From Planctomycetota bacterium (GTDB lineage Bacteria > Planctomycetota > UBA1135 > JADKAF01): 64,000 nucleotides of DNA. Below the pieces are notes generated by a model. The model was not told the origin of the DNA. It worked only from the letters and a program-made list of their open reading frames with translations, and searched no databases. Location: positions 682,001-746,000 of the forward strand of contig JADKAF010000001.1 of NCBI GenBank assembly GCA_016719295.1. Direction: 5' to 3'. Shown here one piece after another: positions 8,180 through 17,497 of the stretch. Position numbers and translations under genes: made by a program. Positions within the stretch are counted from its first letter, which is position 1; the number at the start of each line of letters is the position of its first letter.

Positions 8180-9928
8180 TCAGTAGCCGGCGGCCTGCCC
8201 GTCCTTGCGACCTTCGGAGGCGGCGATCCAGACCCCGTCGCCGCGCTGGATGGCCTGGAAGCCGCCGTAGCCGTCGACCTTGCGCCCGGTGCGATGGCCC
8301 AGCGACTCGAGCTCGCGCAGCACGGCATCCGGGAATCCGCTCTCGAAGGTCGTGATCCCGCCGCCGTCGGCCGCCCGTCCGGTCGGATCGGCCGAGCCGT
8401 CGTGCGCCCAGCGCGCGGCGTCGCCCGCGGCTTGCAAGGGGAGGCGGAAGTCGATCAGGTTCGTCAAGAGCTGCACATGGCCCTGCGGCTGCAGGTCGCC
8501 GCCCATCACGCCGAAGGCGAGCCACGGCTCGCCGTCCTTCATCGCGAAGCCGGGGATGATCGTGTGGAACGGGCGCTTGCCCGGCGCATAGCAGTTGGGA
8601 TGCGCGGGATCGAGAGCGAAGAGCTCGCCGCGGTCCTGCAGCACGAAGCCCGCGCCGTCGGGCACGATGCCGCTGCCCATGCCGCGGAAGTTGCTCTGGA
8701 TCCAGGACACCATCATGCCGTTCGCGTCGGCGGCGCAGAGGTAGATCGTGTCGCCCTCCTTCAGCGGCTCGGCACCGGGCTCGAGCGCGCCCGCGGCTCG
8801 CTGCGGATCGAAGAGCTTCCAGCGCTCGCGCGCGTACTCCTTCGAGAGCAGGCGCTCGAGCGGCGCCTTCGCGAACGCGGGATCGGCGTAGAGCCGCGCG
8901 CGATCGGCGAAGGCGATCTTCTTCGCTTCGATCAGCGCGTGGAGGTGCGCGGCGCTGCCATAGCGCAGCGCGCCCAGCTCGACTTGCTCGAGCAAGTTCA
9001 GCATCTGCAGCGCGGCGAGGCCTTGGCCGTTCGGCGGCAGCTCGAAGACGCGGACGCCGCGATAGGTCGTCGAGAGCGGCTCTTGCCACTCCGAGCGATG
9101 CGCTGCGAGATCCTCGAGTGCGAGGAAGCCGCCGGCGCGCTGCACCGAGTGAACGATGCGCTCGGCGAGGTCGCCCTCGTAGAAGCCCGCGCGCCCGCGA
9201 GCGGCGATCGCGCGATAGCTGCGCGCGAGATCGGGATTCTTGAAGAGCTCCGCTTCGCGGGGGGAACGTCCGCCGGGCAGGAACACGCGCGAGAACTCCT
9301 CGTAGCGGCCGAGCCGCGGCGCGCTGAGCGCCCAGTAGTGCGCGACGAGCTCGGTGACGGGGAAGCCCTCCTCCGCCGCGGCGATCGCGGGGGCCAGCAG
9401 GCGCGCGAGTGCCAGCTTGCCGAACTTCGCATGCAGCTCGATCCAGGCATCGACGCAGCCGGGCACGCTGATCGGCAGCGGCCCGAGCGGTGGGATGCCG
9501 TTCGGCGCGAGCTCGCGCAGCTTCTCCAGCGTGAGGGAACGCGGCGAGCGGCCCGAGCCGTTCAACCCATGCAGGCGCTTCGTCGCGGGATCCCAGACCA
9601 GGGCGAAGAGATCGCCGCCGATGCCGCAGCCAGTGGGCTCCATCAGGCCCAGCGCGGCGTTCGCGGCGAGGGCCGCGTCGACGGCGCTGCCGCCCTCCTC
9701 GAGCACGCGGAGGCCGATCTGCGTCGCCAGCGGATGCGAGGTCGCGATCGCGCCATGGCGCGCGAGCACGGCCGAGCGCGACGCGGCGCGGGCGCCGCTC
9801 AGGCGATCGCCGCGGGCGGCGAGGGCGGCGGCCTCTTGGGCGGGGCAGGGCATCGTGCAGAGCAGGAGGAGGAATGCGGTGGGGAGTGCGCGCGCGCCGC
9901 GCGCGCGGTCGCTCGTGGGCGTGCGCAT
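8180..9928 (-). CDS. ggt: Gamma-glutamyltransferase (Ntn hydrolase)
   Basis: 582 residues, the normal length for this self-cleaving family. A signal peptide ends at about residue 30. The large-subunit part shows the HGAIATSHPLATQIGLRVLEEGG start and the GGDLFALVWD segment. The autoprocessing nucleophile is expected to be Thr394 in EGDTIYLCAAD, the position where the small subunit would start. The small-subunit glycine loop appears later as GGGITTFESGFPD. The enzyme would hydrolyse glutathione or transfer gamma-glutamyl groups in the periplasm. The start at 9928 was preferred over 9964 because it places the signal peptide close to the N-terminus. Confidence 0.9.
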   Translation of the reverse strand: MRTPTSDRARGARALPTAFLLLLCTMPCPAQEAAALAARGDRLSGARAASRSAVLARHGAIATSHPLATQIGLRVLEEGGSAVDAALAANAALGLMEPTGCGIGGDLFALVWDPATKRLHGLNGSGRSPRSLTLEKLRELAPNGIPPLGPLPISVPGCVDAWIELHAKFGKLALARLLAPAIAAAEEGFPVTELVAHYWALSAPRLGRYEEFSRVFLPGGRSPREAELFKNPDLARSYRAIAARGRAGFYEGDLAERIVHSVQRAGGFLALEDLAAHRSEWQEPLSTTYRGVRVFELPPNGQGLAALQMLNLLEQVELGALRYGSAAHLHALIEAKKIAFADRARLYADPAFAKAPLERLLSKEYARERWKLFDPQRAAGALEPGAEPLKEGDTIYLCAADANGMMVSWIQSNFRGMGSGIVPDGAGFVLQDRGELFALDPAHPNCYAPGKRPFHTIIPGFAMKDGEPWLAFGVMGGDLQPQGHVQLLTNLIDFRLPLQAAGDAARWAHDGSADPTGRAADGGGITTFESGFPDAVLRELESLGHRTGRKVDGYGGFQAIQRGDGVWIAASEGRKDGQAAGY

Positions 9929-10083
9929 CGCCGCATTCCCGCCGCGCGGGGGGGCGCGCGTCAACTCGCCGCCTGCGGCGTTCCCCCTCGTGGCTCGGCG
10001 CGGGCGGGATCGCTAGGATGCCGCGCCCCCGCGTCGCGAGGGGGTCCCCGTCGTCACGCCTAACGAGTCGCACGAGCCGCCCG

Positions 10084-11499
<1,416 letters not shown>

Positions 11500-11510
11500 C
11501 CCCCCTCCGG

Positions 11511-11593
11511 CGAAACCGAACGTACGGTGCCAGAGCAAATTCCTCCGGTTGCTAACCGGAGGAATTTGCTCTGGCACCGTACGTTCGGTTTCG
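11511..11593. repeat. Perfect 40-base inverted repeat (83-base palindrome)
   Basis: Arms 11511-11550 and 11554-11593 are exact reverse complements separated by only three bases (GCT). Allowing a two-base bulge, the pairing extends outward by another six bases. It is located between the convergent M20 and ROK genes. A third, slightly changed copy of part of the right arm lies at 11638-11661 and runs into the ROK stop codon. The length far exceeds an ordinary terminator; it could be an extragenic palindromic element or a fold-back remnant. Confidence 0.85.
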
Positions 11594-11615
11594 AACCGGA
11601 GAGATGTTTGCCGGT

Positions 11616-11635
11616 TCAACGGCTGACGCCGTTGA
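11616..11635. terminator. Hairpin with TGAC loop
   Basis: A perfect 8-base stem (11616-11623 with 11628-11635) closes on the loop TGAC. It lies between the large palindrome and the end of the ROK gene. A hairpin with the same loop sequence and a related stem core is found at 16202-16221, after the bacterioferritin gene. Confidence 0.5.
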
Positions 11636-11660
11636 GACTGCTCTGGCACCGTACGCTCGG

Positions 11661-12668
11661 TTAGCGGGAGTGGAGCTCGCCGTAGCCGAAGAGGGCGGCG
11701 GCGAGGGCTTGCTTCATGCCGCGCTCGGCGCCGAGGGTCGAGGGGAGGATCTTCAGGCGTTCGACGGCGCGGGGAAGGGCTTCGCGCTCGAGGACGGCGC
11801 GGGCGCCGGGGTGGAAGAGCTCCGGATAGGCGCTGCCGATCGTGCCCAGGACGAAGACGTCTGGGTTCAGGAGGTCAGTGAGGAGCGCCATCAAGCGGCC
11901 GAGCGCGTCGGCGGCGCGATCGGTGGCGCGCTTCGCGGCGGCATCGCCGGAAGCGGCGGCGCGACAGAGCTCCTCCGCATCGAAGCGCGGGTGATCGTGG
12001 GTGAGCGGCCAGAGGCGGGTGGTCTCTCCGCGCTGTCGCGCGATGCGCGCTTCGGCCTCGCCGAGCTGGACGAGGCCGGGACCGGAGAGATAGCCCTCGA
12101 CGCTGCCGCGTTTGCCGAAGCCCACCGGCCCGTCGGGATCGAGGCGCAGGTGGCCGATCTCGCCGGCGAGATCGTCGGGCCCTTCGTAGAGCCGCCCGCC
12201 GATCACGAGCCCCGCACCCATGCCGGTGCTCATCGTGAAGAAGACGCTCGTCGAGGCGCCGCGAGCGGCACCCCAGAGCGACTCGGCGAGCGCGCCGGCG
12301 TTCGCGTCGTTCATCAATCGCACGTGCGGCGATCCGAGGCGCAGCAGCTCCTCGCGCACGGCGAAGCGATGCCAGGCGGGCATGTTCGGCGGATCGAGGA
12401 AGCGCCCTTCGCGGCTCGACATGGGGCCGGGGCACGCGACGCCGAGCGCGAGCGGGTCCTCGCCGGGATGCAGCGCCTGCAGCGCGCGGAGGCGATCGAG
12501 GGCCTGCGCTAGCGCCGCGCGCGGGTCCAGGCTCGCCGCCGGGAAGCGCTCGCCGACGAGCACCTCGCCCGCGGCGTTGCCGATGCAGACGCCGATCTTC
12601 GTGCCGCCGATGTCGAGGCCCCAGACGCGGCGCTCGCCCGCGCGCGATGCCTGAGCCGAGGTCTCCAT
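11661..12668 (-). CDS. ROK family sugar kinase, zinc motif missing
   Basis: 335 residues. ATP-binding phosphate loop LDIGGTKIG at about 18-26, catalytic Asp121 in LMNDANAGALAE, and the EIGH segment at 170-173 mark a ROK family kinase (glucokinase, N-acetylhexosamine or mannose kinases). Most ROK proteins continue with a CxCGxxGCxE zinc site; here the equivalent stretch is GFGKRGSVEG with no Cys, so the zinc site is lost. There is no N-terminal helix-turn-helix, so it is a kinase rather than an NagC-type repressor. It begins one base after the stop of the amidohydrolase gene. The sugar cannot be named from the sequence. Confidence 0.85.
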   Translation of the reverse strand: METSAQASRAGERRVWGLDIGGTKIGVCIGNAAGEVLVGERFPAASLDPRAALAQALDRLRALQALHPGEDPLALGVACPGPMSSREGRFLDPPNMPAWHRFAVREELLRLGSPHVRLMNDANAGALAESLWGAARGASTSVFFTMSTGMGAGLVIGGRLYEGPDDLAGEIGHLRLDPDGPVGFGKRGSVEGYLSGPGLVQLGEAEARIARQRGETTRLWPLTHDHPRFDAEELCRAAASGDAAAKRATDRAADALGRLMALLTDLLNPDVFVLGTIGSAYPELFHPGARAVLEREALPRAVERLKILPSTLGAERGMKQALAAALFGYGELHSR

Positions 12669-12669
12669 C

Positions 12670-13905
12670 TCAACGCACCTCGTCGCTCACGAGCTCGCCG
12701 TCGATCACGACGCCGATCACGTGCGAGGTCGTCTCGAAGGGATCGCCATCGAAGAGCACGAGGTCCGCGTCCTTGCCGACCTCGAGCGAGCCCACGCGCG
12801 CCTCGATGCGCAGGAGCCGCGCCGCATCGGAGGTGATCGCCGCGAGGGCCGCTTCGCGCGGCAAGCCGTAGGCGGCGGCCATCGCGGCTTCCCACAGCAC
12901 GACGCGCGTCTTCGGAACGTAGCTCTCGTAGCCGCTCTGCAGCGCGAAGCGGAGGCCCTCGCGATGCAGCAGCGCCGCCGTCTCCATCGACGCGCTCTCG
13001 GTCTCCCCGCGGTGGCGCATCATCGTCGGGTGCAGGATCACCCCGCAGCCTGCCGCGCGCACCTGCGGCAGGACCTGCGCGATCTCGCTCGCACCGTCCA
13101 GCACGAGCTCCAGCGAGAACTCCTGCGCCAAGCGCAGCGCGTTCAAGATGTCGTTCGCGCGATGCGCCGTGAGCAGCAGAGGGCGCTCGCGCCGGAGCAG
13201 CAGCGCCAGCGCTTCCTTCTTGAGCTCCCGCGGCTTCGCGGGGTCCTTCTCGCGCGCGGCGAGATAGGCCTGCGCACCCAGCAGCTCCTGGCGCAGCAGC
13301 GCCACGCGCTTCGCGCGCGTGCCCGGGCCCTTGCCGCCCTCGCCGCGCGCATCGTCGCCGAGGCAACCCGCGATCATCGCGAGCTCGCGCAGTGAATCCT
13401 CCTCGGCCGTGCGCCCGCGCGTCTTCACGATCATCGTCTGACCGGAGAGCAGCGCGAGCGGCGCGTGACCCGTGTGCAGCGTGGTGACGCCGAGCGAGCG
13501 CACCCAGCCGACCAGAGGCTCGCGCGAGTGGAACGCGTCGATCGCGCGGAGCTCGGGCTGCATGGGCGTGCTGCGCTCGACCTGGTCTTGGTCGTGCGGG
13601 ACGTTGAGCCAGCCCGCGAGGCCGACCACGCTGTGCGCGTCGATCAGGCCCGGAGTGACCTCCGCGGCGTCGAGCACGCGCGCGCCGCTCGGGATCGCGA
13701 TCTGCGAGCGATGGCCGACCTTCGCGATCTTCCCGTCGCGCACATGCACGATGCCGTCGGCGACCTTGGGACCGGCCAGGGTGTGGAGCAGACGCGCGCG
13801 CACGAAGAGCTCTTGCGCTTCGAGTGGCAGGGCGAGCACGGCGAGCAGCGCCGCGGTGCGCGTCGCGTGGCCGAGCAGGGCCCGCAGAGGAGTGGCGTGG
13901 CTCAT
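12670..13905 (-). CDS. Amidohydrolase-like protein, metal ligands lost
   Basis: 411 residues with a signal peptide ending near ...LPLEAQ. The fold of the imidazolonepropionase-like amidohydrolases is recognisable (GKIAKVGHRSQIAIPSGA, VTPGLIDAHS, SGQTMIVKTRGRT, GSLEVGKDADLVLFDGDP). However, the HxH metal motif seen in its upstream paralogue (THSHIG) is DAHSVVG here; the paralogue's LHH is LDG; and HTDDG, which carries the metal Asp, is QSGYES. Only the His of TAHRANDI remains. It may therefore be a non-catalytic partner. The ATG overlaps the TGA of the paralogue. Exported to the periplasm. Confidence 0.8.
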   Translation of the reverse strand: MSHATPLRALLGHATRTAALLAVLALPLEAQELFVRARLLHTLAGPKVADGIVHVRDGKIAKVGHRSQIAIPSGARVLDAAEVTPGLIDAHSVVGLAGWLNVPHDQDQVERSTPMQPELRAIDAFHSREPLVGWVRSLGVTTLHTGHAPLALLSGQTMIVKTRGRTAEEDSLRELAMIAGCLGDDARGEGGKGPGTRAKRVALLRQELLGAQAYLAAREKDPAKPRELKKEALALLLRRERPLLLTAHRANDILNALRLAQEFSLELVLDGASEIAQVLPQVRAAGCGVILHPTMMRHRGETESASMETAALLHREGLRFALQSGYESYVPKTRVVLWEAAMAAAYGLPREAALAAITSDAARLLRIEARVGSLEVGKDADLVLFDGDPFETTSHVIGVVIDGELVSDEVR

Positions 13906-15209
13906 CGCGACACCCCCTCGCAGCAAGAGACGTAGGTCTCGCCTTGCGAGGCGCCGGGACCTCCGACGGCGTAGAGCCGATCCTCGGGATCGGCGAGATC
14001 GAAGACCTTCTGCCCTTCGACCCAGGTCTCGAGCACGCGCGAATAGACGCTGAGCGGATCGCCCGAGAGCACGCAGAAGTCGGCGTCCTTGCCGATCTCC
14101 AAGCTGCCCGTGCGCGCGCCGAGATCGAGCATCTCCGCGCCGGCGAGGGTCGCGCTCTTCAAGGCTCCGGCGCGGGTCATGCCGCCGCGCGCACCGAGCG
14201 CCGCGGAGCGCAGGAACCAGCGCGAGTCCGTGATCCCGTCATCGGTGTGGAACGCGACCAGCACTCCGTGCTGCTCCAGCACGGCTCCCGTATCGAGCCG
14301 CATGCCGAGCGCTTCCTGCTTGCCGCCGGGAGAGTCGATCACGATCAGCGAGCACGGGGCTTTCGCCGCGGCGATCTCGCGCGCGGCCAGCGCGCCGTCG
14401 CTCACGTGGTGCAGCACCACGCGGAAGCCGAACTCCTGGGCGAGGCGCAGCACGGTCAAGATGTCGTCGTGACGATGCGTGTGGTGATGCACGACGCGCT
14501 GGCCGCGCAGCACTTCGACGAGCGCTTCGAGCCGCAGGTCGCGCGCGGGAGCTTCGCCGTTGCCGGCGGCCGCGGCGTCGAGCTTCGCGCGGTACTCCTG
14601 CGCGCGCACGAACTCTTCGCGCACCAGCGCCGCGGACTTCGCGCGCGTGCCCGGGAACGGGGGAGCCCCGCGCGAGTTCGTCCCGTTCGCCATCTTGATG
14701 CCGCCCATCGCGCGGCCGTTCTCGTCGCGCACGAGCAGCTCTTCCAGCGTGCGGCCGCGGCGCAGCTTCAAGTAGATCGTCTGCCCGCTCAGCAGATGTC
14801 CCGAGCCCGGCATCACGTTGACCAGCGTGAGCCCGCCCGCGCGCGCTTTCGGGAACCCGGAGCTCCGCACGTCGATCGCGTCGGCGACGCGCACGTCGGG
14901 CTGGATGGGCGAGCTCTCGTCGGCGCCCGCGGCGCCGCCGATGTGCGAGTGCGTGCAGACGAGGCCCGGCATCACGACGCGGCCCCCGAGCTCGCGCACT
15001 TCGGCGTCGGCCGGGATCGCGACCGCGCCGCGCGCGCCGAGCGCCGCGATCCTCCCGCGGTGGAACACGATCGCGCCATCCGGGATCTCGGGCGTCGAGA
15101 CCGGGATCAGGTGGGCGCCGAGCCAGGCGATCGGACGCTCCTGCGCCGACGCGAGCGGAGCGAAGAGCACGAGCAGAGCCGCGCCGAGGGGACGAGGGAA
15201 CAGGAGCAC
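13902..15209 (-). CDS. Exported amidohydrolase family protein
   Basis: 435 residues. GTG at 15207-15209 was chosen because a GGAGG ribosome site precedes it by six bases and a signal peptide (LLFPRPLGAALLVLF...ASAQ) follows. Metal ligands of the imidazolonepropionase/dihydroorotase-like group are present: HxH in VCTHSHIG, histidines in VHHHTHRHDDI and VVLHHVSDG, and Asp in AFHTDDG. The conserved SGQTIYLKLRRGRT and GSLEIGKDADF segments flank them. These exported amidohydrolases are common in Planctomycetes and Bacteroidetes; the substrate is unknown. It heads an operon with the degenerate paralogue and the ROK kinase. Confidence 0.85.
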   Translation of the reverse strand: MLLFPRPLGAALLVLFAPLASAQERPIAWLGAHLIPVSTPEIPDGAIVFHRGRIAALGARGAVAIPADAEVRELGGRVVMPGLVCTHSHIGGAAGADESSPIQPDVRVADAIDVRSSGFPKARAGGLTLVNVMPGSGHLLSGQTIYLKLRRGRTLEELLVRDENGRAMGGIKMANGTNSRGAPPFPGTRAKSAALVREEFVRAQEYRAKLDAAAAGNGEAPARDLRLEALVEVLRGQRVVHHHTHRHDDILTVLRLAQEFGFRVVLHHVSDGALAAREIAAAKAPCSLIVIDSPGGKQEALGMRLDTGAVLEQHGVLVAFHTDDGITDSRWFLRSAALGARGGMTRAGALKSATLAGAEMLDLGARTGSLEIGKDADFCVLSGDPLSVYSRVLETWVEGQKVFDLADPEDRLYAVGGPGASQGETYVSCCEGVSR

Positions 15210-15356
15210 GCGGCCTCCAGGGGGGCGGCTGAGGTGAGGCGGGATTCTAGGTAGGCGCGGGGTCCGAACCACGCGCGCGAGGGGGGACGCGTAGGAAATT
15301 GTGGACGGGATCTCGAAGATGCGAGGCGTTCGCAATATCTTTCTCGCGGTAACCTC

Positions 15357-15641
15357 ATGATCCTCTGTTGCTGCACCGGAACCTCCGACCGCGACCTCCG
15401 CTCCCTCGTGCGCGAGGGCGCGCGCGATCTGGACCGCCTCGGCGAGGCGACGGGAGCGGGCGCCTGCTGCGGCGGCTGTCGCCCCGCGCTGCGCGAGCTG
15501 CTCCGCGAAGAAGGCGTGCTCGCGAGCGCCGGCACGAGTGGCGGGCGCGTCGAGCTCCGCAGCGACGATGCCGCGGGGGCGAGCTCCCATGCGCTGGTCC
15601 CGTGCGCGGCTCCTTGCGTTCGCTCCGCTTCGGCTCCATAA
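15357..15641 (+). CDS. bfd: Bacterioferritin-associated ferredoxin (Bfd-like)
   Basis: 94 residues. Cys4-x-Cys6 and, after 31 residues, Cys38-x-x-Cys41 give the same spacing as E. coli Bfd, which binds a [2Fe-2S] cluster and reduces bacterioferritin to release iron. There is an additional Cys at 5 and 37. The C-terminal 30 residues are an Ala/Ser-rich extension beyond the usual 64-residue length. It is directly followed by the bacterioferritin gene 56 bases downstream. No Fur-like operator was recognised in the 147-base divergent gap upstream. Confidence 0.88.
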   Translation: MILCCCTGTSDRDLRSLVREGARDLDRLGEATGAGACCGGCRPALRELLREEGVLASAGTSGGRVELRSDDAAGASSHALVPCAAPCVRSASAP

Positions 15642-15697
15642 GCGGCGCGCGTGTAGCCTCGATCAGCGCGCGCGTTCTCCAACTGCGAGGAGCCCGG

Positions 15698-16168
15698 ATG
15701 AAAGGCGATACCGAGATCGTGGCGATCCTGAACGAGGTCCTGACCTCGGAGCTCACGGCGATCAATCAGTACTTCGTGCACTCCAAGATGTTCCAGAGCT
15801 GGGGCTACCAGAAGCTGGCCGCGCAGAAGCGCGAGGAGTCGATCGAAGAGATGCGCCACGCCGATCGCGTGATGGATCGCATCCTCTTCTTGGAAGGCGT
15901 GCCGAACATGCAGCGGCTCTTCCCGGTGCGCGTCGGGGAGAACGTCACCGAGATCCAGAAGGCCGACCTCGCGCTCGAGGTCGAGGCCATCGCGCGCTTG
16001 AACCGCGGCATCGCGCTCTGCACCGCGAAGGGCGACAACGGCACGCGCGAGCTGCTCGCCGCAATCCTCGTCGACGAAGAGAAGGGCCTCGACGATCTCG
16101 AAGCGCAGCTCGGCATCCTCGCGAAGATCGGCGAGGAGCTCTATCTCGCCGATCACATACGGCCGTGA
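15698..16168 (+). CDS. bfr: Bacterioferritin
   Basis: 156 residues, the usual length. Ferroxidase residues Glu18 (LTSELTAINQYF), Glu51 and His54 are present, and the haem ligand Met52 lies between them in EEMRHADR, at the same numbers as in E. coli. The ILFLEGVPNMQ segment is also typical. The protein forms 24-subunit cages that oxidise and store iron, with haem at the dimer interface. Start ATG at 15698 follows an AGGAG site. Together with bfd it makes an iron store/release pair. A hairpin overlaps the stop codon. Confidence 0.95.
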   Translation: MKGDTEIVAILNEVLTSELTAINQYFVHSKMFQSWGYQKLAAQKREESIEEMRHADRVMDRILFLEGVPNMQRLFPVRVGENVTEIQKADLALEVEAIARLNRGIALCTAKGDNGTRELLAAILVDEEKGLDDLEAQLGILAKIGEELYLADHIRP

Positions 16169-16189
16169 AGCTGCGAAGCAGCTTCACGG
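16163..16189 (+). terminator. Hairpin overlapping the bfr stop codon
   Basis: A perfect 12-base stem (16163-16174 with 16178-16189) with a three-base loop (GAA); the bfr TGA lies inside the left arm. Flanking bases can extend the pairing after a short internal mismatch. No T-run follows. Confidence 0.6.
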
Positions 16190-16201
16190 ATGTATGCTGG
16201 C

Positions 16202-16260
16202 ACGGCGCCTGACGGCGCCGTAGCGCGATCGGTTGAAACGGCGCTCGACAGGGCTGTCGA
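16202..16260. repeat. Two further hairpins in the bfr downstream region
   Basis: First hairpin: perfect 8-base stem 16202-16209 with 16214-16221 and loop TGAC, the same loop as at 11624-11627. Second: perfect 7-base stem 16245-16251 with 16254-16260 and a two-base centre. Together with the hairpin over the bfr stop, three hairpins occur within 100 bases between the convergent bfr and Arc-like genes. Confidence 0.55.
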
Positions 16261-16302
16261 AGCCATGCGAGCGCCGGCTCTGCTGGGTACGAGCGCAGGG
16301 TG

Positions 16303-16488
16303 CTACGACTCCGCGCGTCGTTCTTCGTCGCGCGCGGGCGGCTCGCGCCGCCCGCGGCGCCGCAGCGCGTCGCGCAGCAAGAACTCGATCTGCGCGTTCA
16401 GGCTGCGGAGATCCTGCGCCGCCCAGCGCTGCAGCTCGTCGTAGAGCTCGGGCGGGAGGCGCAGGAGGAAGGGCTTGCGCTCGGCCAC
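16303..16488 (-). CDS. Arc/ribbon-helix-helix DNA-binding protein
   Basis: 61 residues. It begins with a beta strand KPFLLRLPPELYDELQ followed by two helices and LNAQIEFLLRDALRR, the pattern of the Arc/MetJ-like ribbon-helix-helix fold, which binds DNA as a dimer. The C-terminal 20 residues are charged. It starts four bases after the SPFH gene ends, so the two form an operon; this order is also seen in other genomes, where the small protein often follows a slipin-type SPFH gene. It may regulate its own operon. No toxin gene is adjacent, so a toxin-antitoxin role is not supported. Confidence 0.75.
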   Translation of the reverse strand: MAERKPFLLRLPPELYDELQRWAAQDLRSLNAQIEFLLRDALRRRGRREPPARDEERRAES

Positions 16489-16492
16489 GGTG

Positions 16493-17368
16493 CTAGGAGT
16501 ACAGCGAGCCCGTGTTCACGACGGGCGTCACTTCGCTGTCGGAGCAGAGCACGACGAGGAGGTTGCTCACCATCTGCGCCTTGCGCTCCTCGTCGAGCTG
16601 CAGGACCTTGCCCTTCTCGAGGAGATGCAGCGCATCCTCGACCATGCCCACGGCGCCCTCGACGATCTTCTTCCGCGCGGAGATCACCGCATCGGCCTGC
16701 TGACGGCGCAGCATGGCTCCAGCGATCTCGGGTGCGTACGCGAGGTGCGAGAGGCGCGCCTCGAGCACATCGACGCCCGCGAGCGAGAGGCGCTCGTCGA
16801 GCTGGGCCTTCAGCTCGCGCGCGACTTCGTCGCGACCGGTGCGCAGCGAGATGCCGTCCTCGCCGGCGTGGTCGTAGGGATGCGAGCTCGCGAGCTGACG
16901 CACCGCCGACTCGCTCTGGATGTGCACGTAGTCGGCGTAGTCATCGACATCGAGCAGCGCCTGCGCCGTGTTGGTGACGCGCCAGACGACGACGGCGGCG
17001 ATCTCGATCGGGTTGCCGGACAGGTCGTTCACCTTCAGCTTCTGCCCGTCGAAGTTGCGCGCGCGCAAGCTGATCATGCGCTTCACGGTGAACGGGTTCG
17101 TCCAGAAGAACCCGTTCCGCAGCACGGAGCCGCGGTAGCTGCCGAAGAGCACGAGCAGGCGCGCTTCGTTCGGGTTCACGATGAAGAAGCCCGAGATCAG
17201 GGACAGGAGCAGCAAGAGCGAGCTGAGTGCCGGCACCAGCCAGAGCGGCTGCGCCTTCACCTGCGTGAAGCAGACGATGGCTCCGGCGGCGAGCGCGAGG
17301 CAGAGCACGACGATCGGCCAGCCCGAGAGCGGAGCGAACGGGACTTCTTGGGTCTTGGGGCGTGACAT
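16493..17368 (-). CDS. SPFH/Band 7 (slipin-type) membrane protein
   Basis: 291 residues. Two hydrophobic helices (about 17-35 and 42-62) are followed by VNPNEARLLVLFGSYRG, the start of an SPFH domain, with LRNGFFWTNPF and later DARLSHLAYAPEIAGAMLRRQQADA, a typical slipin/flotillin helix. Such proteins oligomerise on the inner membrane and organise lipid domains or protease activity. The start at 17368 has a GAGGAGG ribosome site just upstream; an ATG seven codons earlier lacks this. It is divergent from the alpha/beta hydrolase gene. Confidence 0.9.
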   Translation of the reverse strand: MSRPKTQEVPFAPLSGWPIVVLCLALAAGAIVCFTQVKAQPLWLVPALSSLLLLLSLISGFFIVNPNEARLLVLFGSYRGSVLRNGFFWTNPFTVKRMISLRARNFDGQKLKVNDLSGNPIEIAAVVVWRVTNTAQALLDVDDYADYVHIQSESAVRQLASSHPYDHAGEDGISLRTGRDEVARELKAQLDERLSLAGVDVLEARLSHLAYAPEIAGAMLRRQQADAVISARKKIVEGAVGMVEDALHLLEKGKVLQLDEERKAQMVSNLLVVLCSDSEVTPVVNTGSLYS

Positions 17369-17497
17369 GGGAACCTCCTCAGACATCATGGTGATATCAG
17401 TGCGCTAGCTCTCTTGCAAGATTCTGGAGAGCTGCGCTGGTCTTCGAGCGCCGATCCCCCGACCATCCGCGGCCCTGGTGAACCTCGACCCCGCTCG

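Noticed and set aside
15210..15356. Fur box before bfd-bfr
   Set aside because: No 19-base Fur-like inverted repeat could be recognised in the divergent gap.
16303..16488. Toxin-antitoxin module based on the ribbon-helix-helix protein
   Set aside because: No toxin-like gene is adjacent; the neighbour is an SPFH membrane protein.
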